From NCBI RefSeq assembly GCF_900163565.1, contig NZ_FUHU01000044.1:1-64000 (forward strand): a stretch of DNA of 64,000 bases, in the 5' to 3' direction. Origin of the DNA: Agrococcus casei LMG 22410. Its GTDB lineage: Bacteria > Actinomycetota > Actinomycetes > Actinomycetales > Microbacteriaceae. This document shows, one piece after another, positions 1 through 7,561 of this stretch (within the stretch, counting starts at the first letter, position 1; every line of letters starts with the position of its first letter). The notes beneath the pieces were generated by a model. That model ran no database searches. It was not told the DNA's origin and was given only the letters and a program-made list of their open reading frames with translations. A program made the position numbers and the translations under genes.

Positions 1-604
1 AGCCGTTCTACGTCAACGACGCGACGCTCCCCATCACCACGAACCGGGAAGAGCCCCTATTCGTGCAGCAGTCCCCACTGCAATCCGTGACTCGTGTACA
101 GAATGGGTGCAAGATCTGATCGATCGATTGGCTACAGAGGAGCCATACGATTACATTGTCACTTCGGCCTTCGCGCTCAATACCGACTTCATCGTCGAGA
201 ACAATTCGCAGGATTCGTTTGAAGCAGGCGTCCAAGGATACGTCAATGCGTGGTCGTCACAGATCGATCGCGGAACCGAAATCATCGTTATGCGTGACTA
301 CCCACACACCACAACTGATGTACTGGAGTGCTCTCGCATCAACCCGGCGGCTGAGTGCGCGACGCGACAAAATGATGTTCTTGTTCCTGTTGGCGAAGAT
401 GCAGCAGCCCAAGCAGCTCTCTCTCTTGACGGGGCAACTCTAGTTGATATGACGTATTGGTTCTGTCTCGACGGCACGTGCCCCACCGTTGTTGGCAATG
501 TGTACGTCTACCGCGACTACCATCACTTCACCGAGACATACGGAATCACCCTTGCGGAACCTTTAGCGCAACCTCTGCGAGAGCAGACATCCATGCCGCT
601 CTGA
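1..604 (+). CDS. C-terminal part of a membrane acyltransferase with SGNH domain (5' truncated, apparent frameshift)
   Basis: This is the tail of an OafA-like O-acyltransferase that ends in an extracellular SGNH-hydrolase-like domain. The end of the protein reads YRDYHHFT and matches YRDEHHLT of the complete acyltransferase at 7562-9583; the D..H pair is the SGNH catalytic Asp/His. The first ~60 bases read sensibly only in the frame starting at base 3 (PFYVNDATLPITTNREEPLF). From about base 65 the sensible frame is the one starting at base 2 (AAVPTAIRDSCTEWVQDL) and runs to the TGA at 602-604; the first frame stops at 117-119. One missing base near 60-70 would explain this. Base composition is less GC-rich than neighbouring genes, as in the second acyltransferase. 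It could be a decayed gene or a sequencing error. The N-terminal membrane domain is outside the window. Confidence 0.7.
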   Translation, partial: AVLRQRRDAPHHHEPGRAPIRAAVPTAIRDSCTEWVQDLIDRLATEEPYDYIVTSAFALNTDFIVENNSQDSFEAGVQGYVNAWSSQIDRGTEIIVMRDYPHTTTDVLECSRINPAAECATRQNDVLVPVGEDAAAQAALSLDGATLVDMTYWFCLDGTCPTVVGNVYVYRDYHHFTETYGITLAEPLAQPLREQTSMPL

Positions 605-612
605 CCTTGCGA

Positions 613-1671
613 TCAGGGTCTGACAACCTCGCAAAGCAGATCGTCGAACCGCTCGGCGATCTCACGAGGCGGCAGCGTCGCCGCAAACTCCGCGGCGCGG
701 GCGCCTTTGGCTGCCCATTCGATCGATGTGTCGTCGAGCACTGCTGCGAGGCTTCGCACGCGATCGTCGCGGTCGAACGTCACGACCCAGTCCTGATCGC
801 CGTACTCGCCGACGACCGCCGGCTCGTCAGGCATGACGACCGCTGTCGCGAAGGTCGCTGCAAGCATCGCCGAACCCGAGTTCAGGATGCGGCGGTACGG
901 CAGCACCACCGCATCCGCTGCTGCGAACCACCACGGCGCCTCGCCGTCGGGCACGTAGCTGGGATTGCGCACCGACTGCAGCGACGAGGGGATGCGCGAG
1001 TCGATCGCCTTCCAGTCGGCTGGGGTTCCCTGCCCGGCGAGCAGCAGCGTCGGGCTGCGCTCGGCAGCGGCGGCCGCGTCGACGAGGTCGAGCACGCCCT
1101 TGTAGCGCTTCATGTGGCCGAGAGCCAGCACTGCGAACGCGTCGGCGGCGACGCCGAGCCGTTCCCTTGCCCTGTCTCGGTCGACAGCGGGCGGATACAC
1201 GCCCACGTAGCTCGGGTGCGGCAGATAGCGGATCCGGCCTTCGGGCAGCGTGAAGTCGGTGACGGCCGACTCCGTCGCCCGGTTCATGACGTGGATGACG
1301 TCGGCGCGATCGGCGAGCTCCTGATGCAGCCGGGCATCCTGGGCGGCGTTGCGAGCGTCGTGCGACAGCGTGTTGTGCAGGGTCCAGACGAGACGCACTC
1401 CCCTGCCCTTCGCAGCATCGATCATGCGCAGCGTGCGGTCGACGCTGCGCTTGGCGCCCCAAGGAGTCCTGGGCTTCTGCGTCACCTGGGCGACCCAGTT
1501 CCAGTGCAGCACGTCACCGGCTCCGAGCGGCTTCAGAGCAGCCTCGAGCTCATCGAGCGTCACCGTGCTGACGATCCGCGATTCGCGCTCCTTCGCGACG
1601 CTCAGCAGCAGTCGCAGAAACGGATTGTCGTCATACGCAGGGAATACGACAATCGTGCCCGGACGGGTCAC
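613..1671 (-). CDS. Glycosyltransferase, GT-B fold (GT1/GT4-like)
   Basis: Predicted cytoplasmic sugar transferase of 352 aa for a cell-surface polysaccharide. The N-terminal half has hydrophobic strands typical of the acceptor domain ([25 protein letters not shown]). The C-terminal half looks like a GT-B nucleotide-sugar domain: [18 protein letters not shown], then a glycine-containing loop LLLAGQGTP, then [17 protein letters not shown], where the donor-binding Glu of many GT4 enzymes is not obvious. I chose the GTG at 1671 because it overlaps the rmlA stop as GTGA and the protein-like sequence begins there; the open frame upstream is out-of-frame rmlA. It is translationally coupled to rmlA, which supports a role in the same glycan pathway. 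Donor and acceptor cannot be told from sequence. Confidence 0.8.
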   Translation of the reverse strand: MTRPGTIVVFPAYDDNPFLRLLLSVAKERESRIVSTVTLDELEAALKPLGAGDVLHWNWVAQVTQKPRTPWGAKRSVDRTLRMIDAAKGRGVRLVWTLHNTLSHDARNAAQDARLHQELADRADVIHVMNRATESAVTDFTLPEGRIRYLPHPSYVGVYPPAVDRDRARERLGVAADAFAVLALGHMKRYKGVLDLVDAAAAAERSPTLLLAGQGTPADWKAIDSRIPSSLQSVRNPSYVPDGEAPWWFAAADAVVLPYRRILNSGSAMLAATFATAVVMPDEPAVVGEYGDQDWVVTFDRDDRVRSLAAVLDDTSIEWAAKGARAAEFAATLPPREIAERFDDLLCEVVRP

Positions 1672-2537
1672 GGGCGACGCTCCAGCAGCTTCAGCAGGTA
1701 GGTTCCGTAGCCGCTCTTCAGCAGTGATTCGCCGAGAGCAGCGAGCTGTTCGTCGTCGATCCAGCCGGCGCGCCACGCGACCTCCTCGATGCATCCGATC
1801 TTGAAGCCCTGCCTGGCCTCGATGACCTTGACGTATTCGCTCGCCTGCATCATCGACTCGAATGTGCCGGTGTCGAGCCATGCGACACCGCGGTCGAGCA
1901 CCTGCACGCTGAGACGTCCCTCGTGCAGGTAGTGCTCGTTGATGCTCGAGATCTCGAGCTCACCGCGCGCAGACGGCTCGATGGTCTTCGCGACCTCGAT
2001 GACGCTGTTCTCGAAGAAGTAGAGCCCGGGAACAGCGAAGCTGCTCTTCGGGTGCTTGGGCTTCTCTTCGATCGAGACTGCCTGCATGTCGTCATCGAAC
2101 TCGACGACGCCATAGGCTTCGGGGCTCGCGACGTGATAGGCGAAGATGAGCCCGCCGTCGATGTCTGAATGCTCTCGCAGGCTCGATCCGAGGCCCGTGC
2201 CGTGAAAGATGTTGTCGCCGAGCACTAGGGCGACCGAGTCATCGCCGATGAAGTCCTCGCCGATCACGAATGCCTGCGCCAGGCCGTCAGGGCTCGGCTG
2301 CTCGGCGTACTCGATCGAGATGCCGAGGTGGCTGCCGTCGCCGAACAGCGCCTCGAACTGCGAGCGGTGCTCTGGAGCAGTGATGATGAGGATCTCGTTG
2401 ATGCCCGCCATCATGAGCGTCGACAGCGGGTAGTAGATCATCGGCTTGTCGTAAATCGGCATCAGCTGCTTCGAGATGCCCTTGGTGATCGGCCAGAGCC
2501 GACTGCCGGTGCCACCGGCGAGGATAATGCCACGCAT
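1668..2537 (-). CDS. rmlA: Glucose-1-phosphate thymidylyltransferase RmlA
   Basis: First enzyme of dTDP-L-rhamnose synthesis, joining glucose-1-phosphate and dTTP to give dTDP-glucose. The 289 aa match the usual family length. The N-terminal nucleotidyltransferase signature is [22 protein letters not shown], with [10 protein letters not shown] and the [10 protein letters not shown] lysine motif further on, and [13 protein letters not shown] near the C-terminus. The ATG at 2537 has AAGGAG 8 nt upstream and a TAGGCT -10 box at 2569-2574. It is divergent from the glycosyltransferase at 2613 and overlaps the following glycosyltransferase gene. rmlB and rmlD lie on the other strand nearby; rmlC is not in the window. 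Confidence 0.96.
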   Translation of the reverse strand: MRGIILAGGTGSRLWPITKGISKQLMPIYDKPMIYYPLSTLMMAGINEILIITAPEHRSQFEALFGDGSHLGISIEYAEQPSPDGLAQAFVIGEDFIGDDSVALVLGDNIFHGTGLGSSLREHSDIDGGLIFAYHVASPEAYGVVEFDDDMQAVSIEEKPKHPKSSFAVPGLYFFENSVIEVAKTIEPSARGELEISSINEHYLHEGRLSVQVLDRGVAWLDTGTFESMMQASEYVKVIEARQGFKIGCIEEVAWRAGWIDDEQLAALGESLLKSGYGTYLLKLLERRP

Positions 2538-2568
2538 GAGCGAGTCTCCTTCCGTGCCCGACCCGCTC

Positions 2569-2574
2569 AGCCTA
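2569..2574 (-). promoter_or_regulatory. -10 box of rmlA
   Basis: TAGGCT on the minus strand, about 31 nt upstream of the rmlA ATG, which leaves a short leader carrying AAGGAG (2546-2551). No clear -35 box. Inferred from sequence only. Confidence 0.45.
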
Positions 2575-2599
2575 GCAACGGTCGAGGCACCCCGATGGG

Positions 2600-2605
2600 T
2601 AGGAT
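2600..2605 (+). promoter_or_regulatory. -10 box for leaderless glycosyltransferase mRNA
   Basis: TAGGAT ends 7 nt before the ATG at 2613, so the transcript would begin at or next to the A of the start codon. This decides the start over the in-frame ATG at 2595, which lies upstream of the box. Confidence 0.5.
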
Positions 2606-2612
2606 CGAGGGC

Positions 2613-3542
2613 ATGCCTCAGACCGATCGGGCCCCGAAGATCGCCATCCTCATGGCCACGTACAACGGAGGCTCGTTTCTCTCGACTCAGATCGAGTCCG
2701 TGCTCGCACAGCGCCGAGTCGACATCCGCCTCGTCATCGCTGACGACGGCTCGACCGACGGAACAGCCGAGTATGTGAAGACTCTGGCTGAGCGCGACCC
2801 CCGAGTCACGCTCATCACGGCCGGATCCGGCGGCAGCGCCCCCAAGAACTTCATGAGGCTCGCCCTGCACGCCGACCTCCGCGATGCTGAGGCGGTCGGA
2901 TTCGTCGATCAGGACGACATCTGGCTCGCCGACAAGCTCGACCAGCAGTGGCAGCTGTTGCAGCAGCACGAAGCGGTCTCGAGCGATGTGCTGGCCATGT
3001 TCCCCGATCGCGACCCTGTGCCTCTCGTGAAGTCTCAGCCGCAGCGTCGCTTCGACTTCTTGTTCGAGAGCGCGGGGCCTGGCTGCACCTTTCTGTTGCA
3101 CCGCGATGCCTTCGACCGGATTACGGATGCCGTGCGCGCACATCCGTCACTTTCCGACATCGCAGCGCACGACTGGCTCTTCTACGCCGCCGCGCGCGTG
3201 CTGGGCATCTCATGGCACATCAGCGACGTGCCCACGATGATGTACCGGCAGCACTCCGAGAACGTCACGGGCGCGAACATGGGCGTCGCTCCTCGCGCCA
3301 AGCGATTCAAGCAGCTCACGAACGGCGACTTCAGAGCGCAGTGCGCGGTCGTCGGGCGCATCGCCGTCGACATCGCAGCCGATGACTACGACGACAGCGA
3401 GCTGCTCGTCAATCTCACCGGCGCGCTCGAGAGGCAGCACATGGGCGCGAACTGGCTGCTCTCGAAGCACGCAGGCGAGTTCCGCCGTCGTGCCCGCGAT
3501 CGCCGCATCCTGCGATCGCTGATCGCGACGGGGCTCTTCTGA
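2613..3542 (+). CDS. Family 2 glycosyltransferase
   Basis: Inverting GT-A glycosyltransferase of 309 aa, probably adding a sugar to a surface polysaccharide at the cytoplasmic face. The N-terminus reads [20 protein letters not shown], the usual nucleotide-binding strand of GT2 enzymes, followed by [11 protein letters not shown] and later [14 protein letters not shown], a likely metal-binding acidic motif. [13 protein letters not shown] and [11 protein letters not shown] resemble the C-terminal parts of rhamnosyl- or galactosyltransferase-like GT2 proteins. The start is set by the leaderless -10 box. No membrane segment is evident. It sits between rmlA (divergent) and rmlB, so a rhamnose donor is plausible but is inference. 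Confidence 0.85.
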   Translation: MPQTDRAPKIAILMATYNGGSFLSTQIESVLAQRRVDIRLVIADDGSTDGTAEYVKTLAERDPRVTLITAGSGGSAPKNFMRLALHADLRDAEAVGFVDQDDIWLADKLDQQWQLLQQHEAVSSDVLAMFPDRDPVPLVKSQPQRRFDFLFESAGPGCTFLLHRDAFDRITDAVRAHPSLSDIAAHDWLFYAAARVLGISWHISDVPTMMYRQHSENVTGANMGVAPRAKRFKQLTNGDFRAQCAVVGRIAVDIAADDYDDSELLVNLTGALERQHMGANWLLSKHAGEFRRRARDRRILRSLIATGLF

Positions 3543-3570
3543 GCAACGCAACCGTGTCAGAGCAGGATGC

Positions 3571-3576
3571 GATAAT
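3571..3576 (+). promoter_or_regulatory. Candidate -10 box of the rmlB operon
   Basis: GATAAT lies 36 nt upstream of the GTG start of rmlB in the 70-bp gap after the glycosyltransferase. No convincing -35 box. A purine-rich AGAGAGAGTAGGG stretch before the GTG may act as ribosome binding site. Confidence 0.35.
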
Positions 3577-3612
3577 CACCGAAGCGACAACCGCAAGAGA
3601 GAGTAGGGCCCC

Positions 3613-4596
3613 GTGAAGCTGCTGGTCACAGGAGGAGCCGGTTTCATCGGCTCGAACTTCGTCCGCCGATCGCTGCAAGACGCGTATCCGAAGCTGGCAG
3701 GCGCCGAAGTGATTGTGCTCGATGCACTGACTTACTCAGGCAATCGTGCCAATCTCGACCCCGTCGCCGACAGCGACCGGCTCGAGTTCGTGCACGGCGA
3801 CATCTGCGATGCCGAGCTGCTCGATCGCATCGTGCCGGGCGTCGACGCGATCGTGCACTTCGCGGCAGAGAGCCACGTCGACCGCTCGCTGCAAGACGCC
3901 TCGGTGTTCGTCGACACCAACGTCGGGGGCACGCAGCGTCTGCTCGACGCGGCGCTGCGTCACAGCATCCCAAAGTTCGTGCATGTGTCGACCGACGAGG
4001 TCTACGGGTCGATCACTGCAGGCTCATGGTCAGAAGACCACATTCTTGAGCCCAACAGCCCCTACTCGGCGTCCAAAGCCTCCAGTGACCTGATCGCGCG
4101 GTCGTACCATCGCACGCACGGCCTTAACGTGTCGATCACGCGGTGCTCCAACAACTACGGGCCCTACCATTTTCCAGAGAAGGTCATCCCGCTGTTTGTC
4201 ACCAACCTCATCGACGACTTGCACGTGCCCCTCTACGGCACTGGCGACAACGTTCGCGACTGGTTGCACGTCGACGACCACTGCCGCGGCATCTCACTGG
4301 TCGTCACCGACGGTGGCGCAGGCGAGGTCTACAACATTGGCGGCGGCACAGAGCTGAGCAACCTCGAGCTGACCGACCTGCTGCTCGAGGCCACTGGTCG
4401 CGACTGGTCGTATGTCGACCGCGTCGCCGACCGCAAGGGCCACGATCTTCGCTACTCCGTCGACATCTCGAAGATCAGCGCCGAGCTCGGCTACGAGCCG
4501 CAGGTGCCTTTCGAAGAGGGCCTTGCTCAGGTCGTGCAGTGGTATCGCGACAATCGTGCGTGGTGGGAGCCGCTGAAGGCAAAGGCGGCGCTCTGA
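3613..4596 (+). CDS. rmlB: dTDP-glucose 4,6-dehydratase RmlB
   Basis: Second step of dTDP-rhamnose synthesis: NAD-dependent dehydration of dTDP-glucose to dTDP-4-keto-6-deoxyglucose. The 327 aa form an extended SDR protein. GGAGFIGSNFVR is the N-terminal NAD-binding glycine motif, VHFAAESHVDRS is characteristic of the family, STDEVYGS contains the catalytic Thr/Asp/Glu set, and YSASKASSD carries the YxxxK pair. The C-terminal part has RDWLHVDDHCRGI. It starts with GTG at 3613. The TGA stop overlaps the ATG of rmlD (ATG begins on the last base of the stop), so the two are coupled. Confidence 0.96.
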   Translation: MKLLVTGGAGFIGSNFVRRSLQDAYPKLAGAEVIVLDALTYSGNRANLDPVADSDRLEFVHGDICDAELLDRIVPGVDAIVHFAAESHVDRSLQDASVFVDTNVGGTQRLLDAALRHSIPKFVHVSTDEVYGSITAGSWSEDHILEPNSPYSASKASSDLIARSYHRTHGLNVSITRCSNNYGPYHFPEKVIPLFVTNLIDDLHVPLYGTGDNVRDWLHVDDHCRGISLVVTDGGAGEVYNIGGGTELSNLELTDLLLEATGRDWSYVDRVADRKGHDLRYSVDISKISAELGYEPQVPFEEGLAQVVQWYRDNRAWWEPLKAKAAL

Positions 4597-5438
4597 TGCG
4601 TGTGCTCGTCACAGGAGCCGGCGGGATGCTCGGGCGCGATCTGCTCGAAGCCGAGACCCAGCACGACCTGGTGGGCGTCTCGCGTGCCGAACTCGACGTG
4701 ACCGAACGCGATGCGTGCATCCGCGCTGCCGAAGGCTTTGACGCGATCGTGAATTGCGCCGCCTACACGAACGTCGACCAGGCCGAAACCGCCGAAGACA
4801 GCGCCTACGCGATCAATGCGACAGGCGCCGAGAACCTGGCTATCGCCGCAGAGCGCGCAGGCGCCGTGCTCGTGCAGGTGTCAACCGACTACGTCTTCGA
4901 CGGAACCGCGACGCAGCCATACGCAGAAGACGCCCCCTTGGCTCCCCTCGGCGCCTACGGACGCACGAAGGCTGCCGGCGAGCAGCTGGCGCAGGCGGCG
5001 CACGGCGACACGATCGTGCTGCGAGTCGCGTGGCTCTACGGAATGCACGGAGGCAACTTCGTCAAGACCATGCTGCGGCTCGCCGACGAGCGCGACACCC
5101 TCACGGTCGTCACCGATCAGGTGGGGCAGCCCACATCGACGATCGAGGTCGCACAGACGATCCTCGCGCTGCTCGACGCGGATGTGCGCTCAGGCGTCTT
5201 CCACGGCACGTGCAGCGGCGAAGCAAGCTGGTGGGAGTTCGCACGCGAGATATTCACGCTTTCGGGCCTCGACTCCGAGCGGGTGCACGAGACGACATCT
5301 GAACGGTTCGTGCGCCCGGCTCCGCGACCCGCCTATAGCGTGCTCGGCCACACAGCGATCGCAGACGTGCGATCGCCTAGAATCTGGAGTGAGGCGCTTC
5401 GCGACGAGCTGCGTCGCATGGGGCGCCTTGCCCTCTGA
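4596..5438 (+). CDS. rmlD: dTDP-4-dehydrorhamnose reductase RmlD
   Basis: Last step of dTDP-L-rhamnose synthesis: NAD(P)H reduction of dTDP-4-keto-rhamnose. The 280 aa match a stand-alone RmlD. Motifs are VTGAGGMLGRDL (cofactor binding), NCAAYTNVDQAE, VSTDYVFDGT and YGRTKAAGE (YxxxK catalytic pair), with VAWLYGMHGGNF later. The ATG at 4596 overlaps the rmlB stop. In some actinobacteria RmlC is fused to RmlD; here there is no epimerase domain, so RmlC must be encoded elsewhere. A glycosyltransferase follows after 21 bp, probably in the same operon. Confidence 0.95.
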   Translation: MRVLVTGAGGMLGRDLLEAETQHDLVGVSRAELDVTERDACIRAAEGFDAIVNCAAYTNVDQAETAEDSAYAINATGAENLAIAAERAGAVLVQVSTDYVFDGTATQPYAEDAPLAPLGAYGRTKAAGEQLAQAAHGDTIVLRVAWLYGMHGGNFVKTMLRLADERDTLTVVTDQVGQPTSTIEVAQTILALLDADVRSGVFHGTCSGEASWWEFAREIFTLSGLDSERVHETTSERFVRPAPRPAYSVLGHTAIADVRSPRIWSEALRDELRRMGRLAL

Positions 5439-5459
5439 ATCACCAGCCGCAGGAGCACG

Positions 5460-6587
5460 ATGAGCACGACACTCCGGGTCATCCTCGATGACGTCGCCGG
5501 TCCCGTGCGCAGCGGCATCTCCTGGTACAGCGAAGAGATCACCCGAGCGCTGGTCCAGACAGCGCCAGACGGCATCGACGTGGCCGCCTTCGCAGCTGCG
5601 ATGTCGAAGGAGCGCGAGGCAGAGACCCAGAGGCTGCTTCCCGGTCTCGTCGACCTCGAGCAGGCAGTGCTGCCGTCGCGCGAGATGCGCGAGGCATGGC
5701 TCCATTCGCTCACGACCTTCTCGCTCAGCGGCCTCGTGCATGCCACGAGCCTCTTCGCTCCCCTGCGACGCCGCGGCGACTTCATGACTGGCCAGACGGT
5801 CGTCACAGTGCATGCGGCGACACCGGTCTCAGACCGCGGAGCCGCCAAGGACCGCTGGTTCGAGAAGGCCATCAGACGTGCCTGGAAGCACGCCGACGGC
5901 GTGGTCGTTCCGACCTACGCTGTGGCATCGCAGCTGTCAGAGATGCACGACTTCGGCGGCAGGATCCGGGTGATTCCCGGCGGCGTCGCGCCCACGATCG
6001 CCCTGCACGACGGCGCTGATGACAGAGCGAAGCTGCTCGGCCTGCCCGAGCGATTTGTCGTGCTCGTCACCGCTTCGTCGTCGAAGGCGACGGGCGAGGC
6101 CGTCGTGCAGCTGCTCGCCGACGCCGCGATGCCCGACGTGCCCGTGGTCGTCGTCGGCCCCGTCGCCTGGGACGACGCGACGCTGTCTGGCATGGCCGTC
6201 GCCGCCGGGCTGCCGCCTGCCCGATACATACCCGTGGGCGAACTCGACGACAGCGACCTCGCAGTCGTGCTGTCTCGCGCATCCGCTCTCGTGCACGTCA
6301 GCACGAATGACTGCTTCGGCCTGCCGATGCTTGCCGCCTTCACGATGGGATGCCCGGTCGTGCACGTGGCCACCGACTCGCTCGACGAGGTGGCCGACGG
6401 AGCAGCCCTCGGCGTCTCGGCCGATGCAGACGGCACCCTCACGCGGCCTCTTGCCGAGGGCATCCGCCGGATGCTCGACGAGCCCGAGCTGGGGCGAGAC
6501 CTCGCGGCACGTGCCTCAGACCGAGTCAGACACTTCACCTGGAACAACGCAGCGGAGCAGATATGGCAGTTTCACGCAGACATCTGA
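5460..6587 (+). CDS. Family 4-like glycosyltransferase (GT-B)
   Basis: Predicted retaining GT-B glycosyltransferase of 375 aa. The N-terminal domain carries SGISWYSEEITRALV and VTVHAATPVSD. The C-terminal domain has RIRVIPGGV, then ASALVHVSTNDCFGLPMLAAFTMG, the region where GT4 enzymes bind the donor phosphate and sugar. The EX7E pattern is weak here (NDCFGLP in place of EGFGLP). An AGGAG ribosome site lies 5 nt before the ATG. It is the third gene of the rmlB-rmlD run and overlaps the next gene by 25 bp, so it should be co-expressed with dTDP-rhamnose synthesis and act on the same glycan. Confidence 0.85.
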   Translation: MSTTLRVILDDVAGPVRSGISWYSEEITRALVQTAPDGIDVAAFAAAMSKEREAETQRLLPGLVDLEQAVLPSREMREAWLHSLTTFSLSGLVHATSLFAPLRRRGDFMTGQTVVTVHAATPVSDRGAAKDRWFEKAIRRAWKHADGVVVPTYAVASQLSEMHDFGGRIRVIPGGVAPTIALHDGADDRAKLLGLPERFVVLVTASSSKATGEAVVQLLADAAMPDVPVVVVGPVAWDDATLSGMAVAAGLPPARYIPVGELDDSDLAVVLSRASALVHVSTNDCFGLPMLAAFTMGCPVVHVATDSLDEVADGAALGVSADADGTLTRPLAEGIRRMLDEPELGRDLAARASDRVRHFTWNNAAEQIWQFHADI

Positions 6588-7552
6588 CCCCGGTCGGCGA
6601 ACGCATCAGCGTCGCCCTGTGCACGCACAACGGTGCTGCTTACGTCGGCGAGCAGGTGCACAGCATCCTCGCGCAGACCGTGCCGGTGCACGAGATCGTG
6701 CTTGGCGACGACGCCTCGGGCGACGACACCGTGGCCATCGTGCGCGAGCTCGCTGCAGACACTGACGTCGACCTCGTCGTTCGCGAGCACTCCCCTGCCC
6801 TCGGTGTGCGCGACAACTTCGCCGACGCGATTGCGGCCACGACCGGCGACGTCGTCGCCCTCAGCGACCAAGACGACGTGTGGCACCCTGAGCGGCTGGC
6901 CACGCTCGTGCCGGCGCTGCAGACGAGTTCGCTGGTGCACTCGGATGCGCGGCTCGTCGACGAGGCGCTCAATCCGCTCGGTGACACTCTGCTTGAGTCG
7001 CTCGAGGTCTCTGAATGGGAGCTCGAGAGTCTGCAGACGGGCCATGCTCTTGCAGTGCTGTTGCGGCGAAACCTTGTCACGGGCGCCACAACCGTGATGC
7101 GCGGGGACTTCGCGAGGGATGCTCTGCCGATTCCCGACGGCTGGCTGCACGATGAGTGGCTCGCGATGCTTGCAGCCATCGAGGGCTCACTCGTGCTGGT
7201 GCCCGAGGCCCTGACCGACTACCGTCAGCACGGCGCCAACGAGGTCGGGGCACAGAAACTAGACCTCCTCGCGAAATGGAAGCACCTCCGGCAGCAGGGT
7301 TCAGGTGCGCATCGGCGCAAGGCCCTCCGCGCCACGAGCCTCGCTCAGGCCGCATTCGATCGCGGTATCGGCGACGACGAGACCCGCGCTCTGCTGATTG
7401 CCAAAGCTCGGCACGAGCGTACTCGTCTCGGGCTACCGACCTGGTACCCCAGCCGCGTCCCCGCGGTCGTCCGTGGTCTCGCGACCGGACGCTATGGTGT
7501 GTTCTCTCGCGGAGCGCTGGAGGCGGCGCGAGATCTGGTCGAGCGTCGCTGA
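6563..7552 (+). CDS. Family 2 glycosyltransferase
   Basis: GT-A glycosyltransferase of 329 aa, similar in plan to the one at 2613-3542: ISVALCTHNGAAYVGEQVHS, then LGDDASGDDT, ALSDQDDVWHPERLA, and later WLHDEWLAMLAA and YRQHGANEVG. The two are probably paralogues acting in successive transfer steps. The start codon lies inside the 3' end of the preceding glycosyltransferase gene in another frame, and the first residues MAVSRRHLTP precede the conserved core by a normal distance. It ends the plus-strand polysaccharide operon and converges on the acyltransferase with a gap of only 9 bp. I see no terminator there. Confidence 0.86.
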   Translation: MAVSRRHLTPVGERISVALCTHNGAAYVGEQVHSILAQTVPVHEIVLGDDASGDDTVAIVRELAADTDVDLVVREHSPALGVRDNFADAIAATTGDVVALSDQDDVWHPERLATLVPALQTSSLVHSDARLVDEALNPLGDTLLESLEVSEWELESLQTGHALAVLLRRNLVTGATTVMRGDFARDALPIPDGWLHDEWLAMLAAIEGSLVLVPEALTDYRQHGANEVGAQKLDLLAKWKHLRQQGSGAHRRKALRATSLAQAAFDRGIGDDETRALLIAKARHERTRLGLPTWYPSRVPAVVRGLATGRYGVFSRGALEAARDLVERR

Positions 7553-7561
7553 CCGCCCCCT

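Noticed and set aside
457-1701. Long open frames antisense to glycosyltransferases and other genes
   Set aside because: High GC gives long open frames opposite real genes; their proteins are Arg/Ala/Pro-rich with no motifs.
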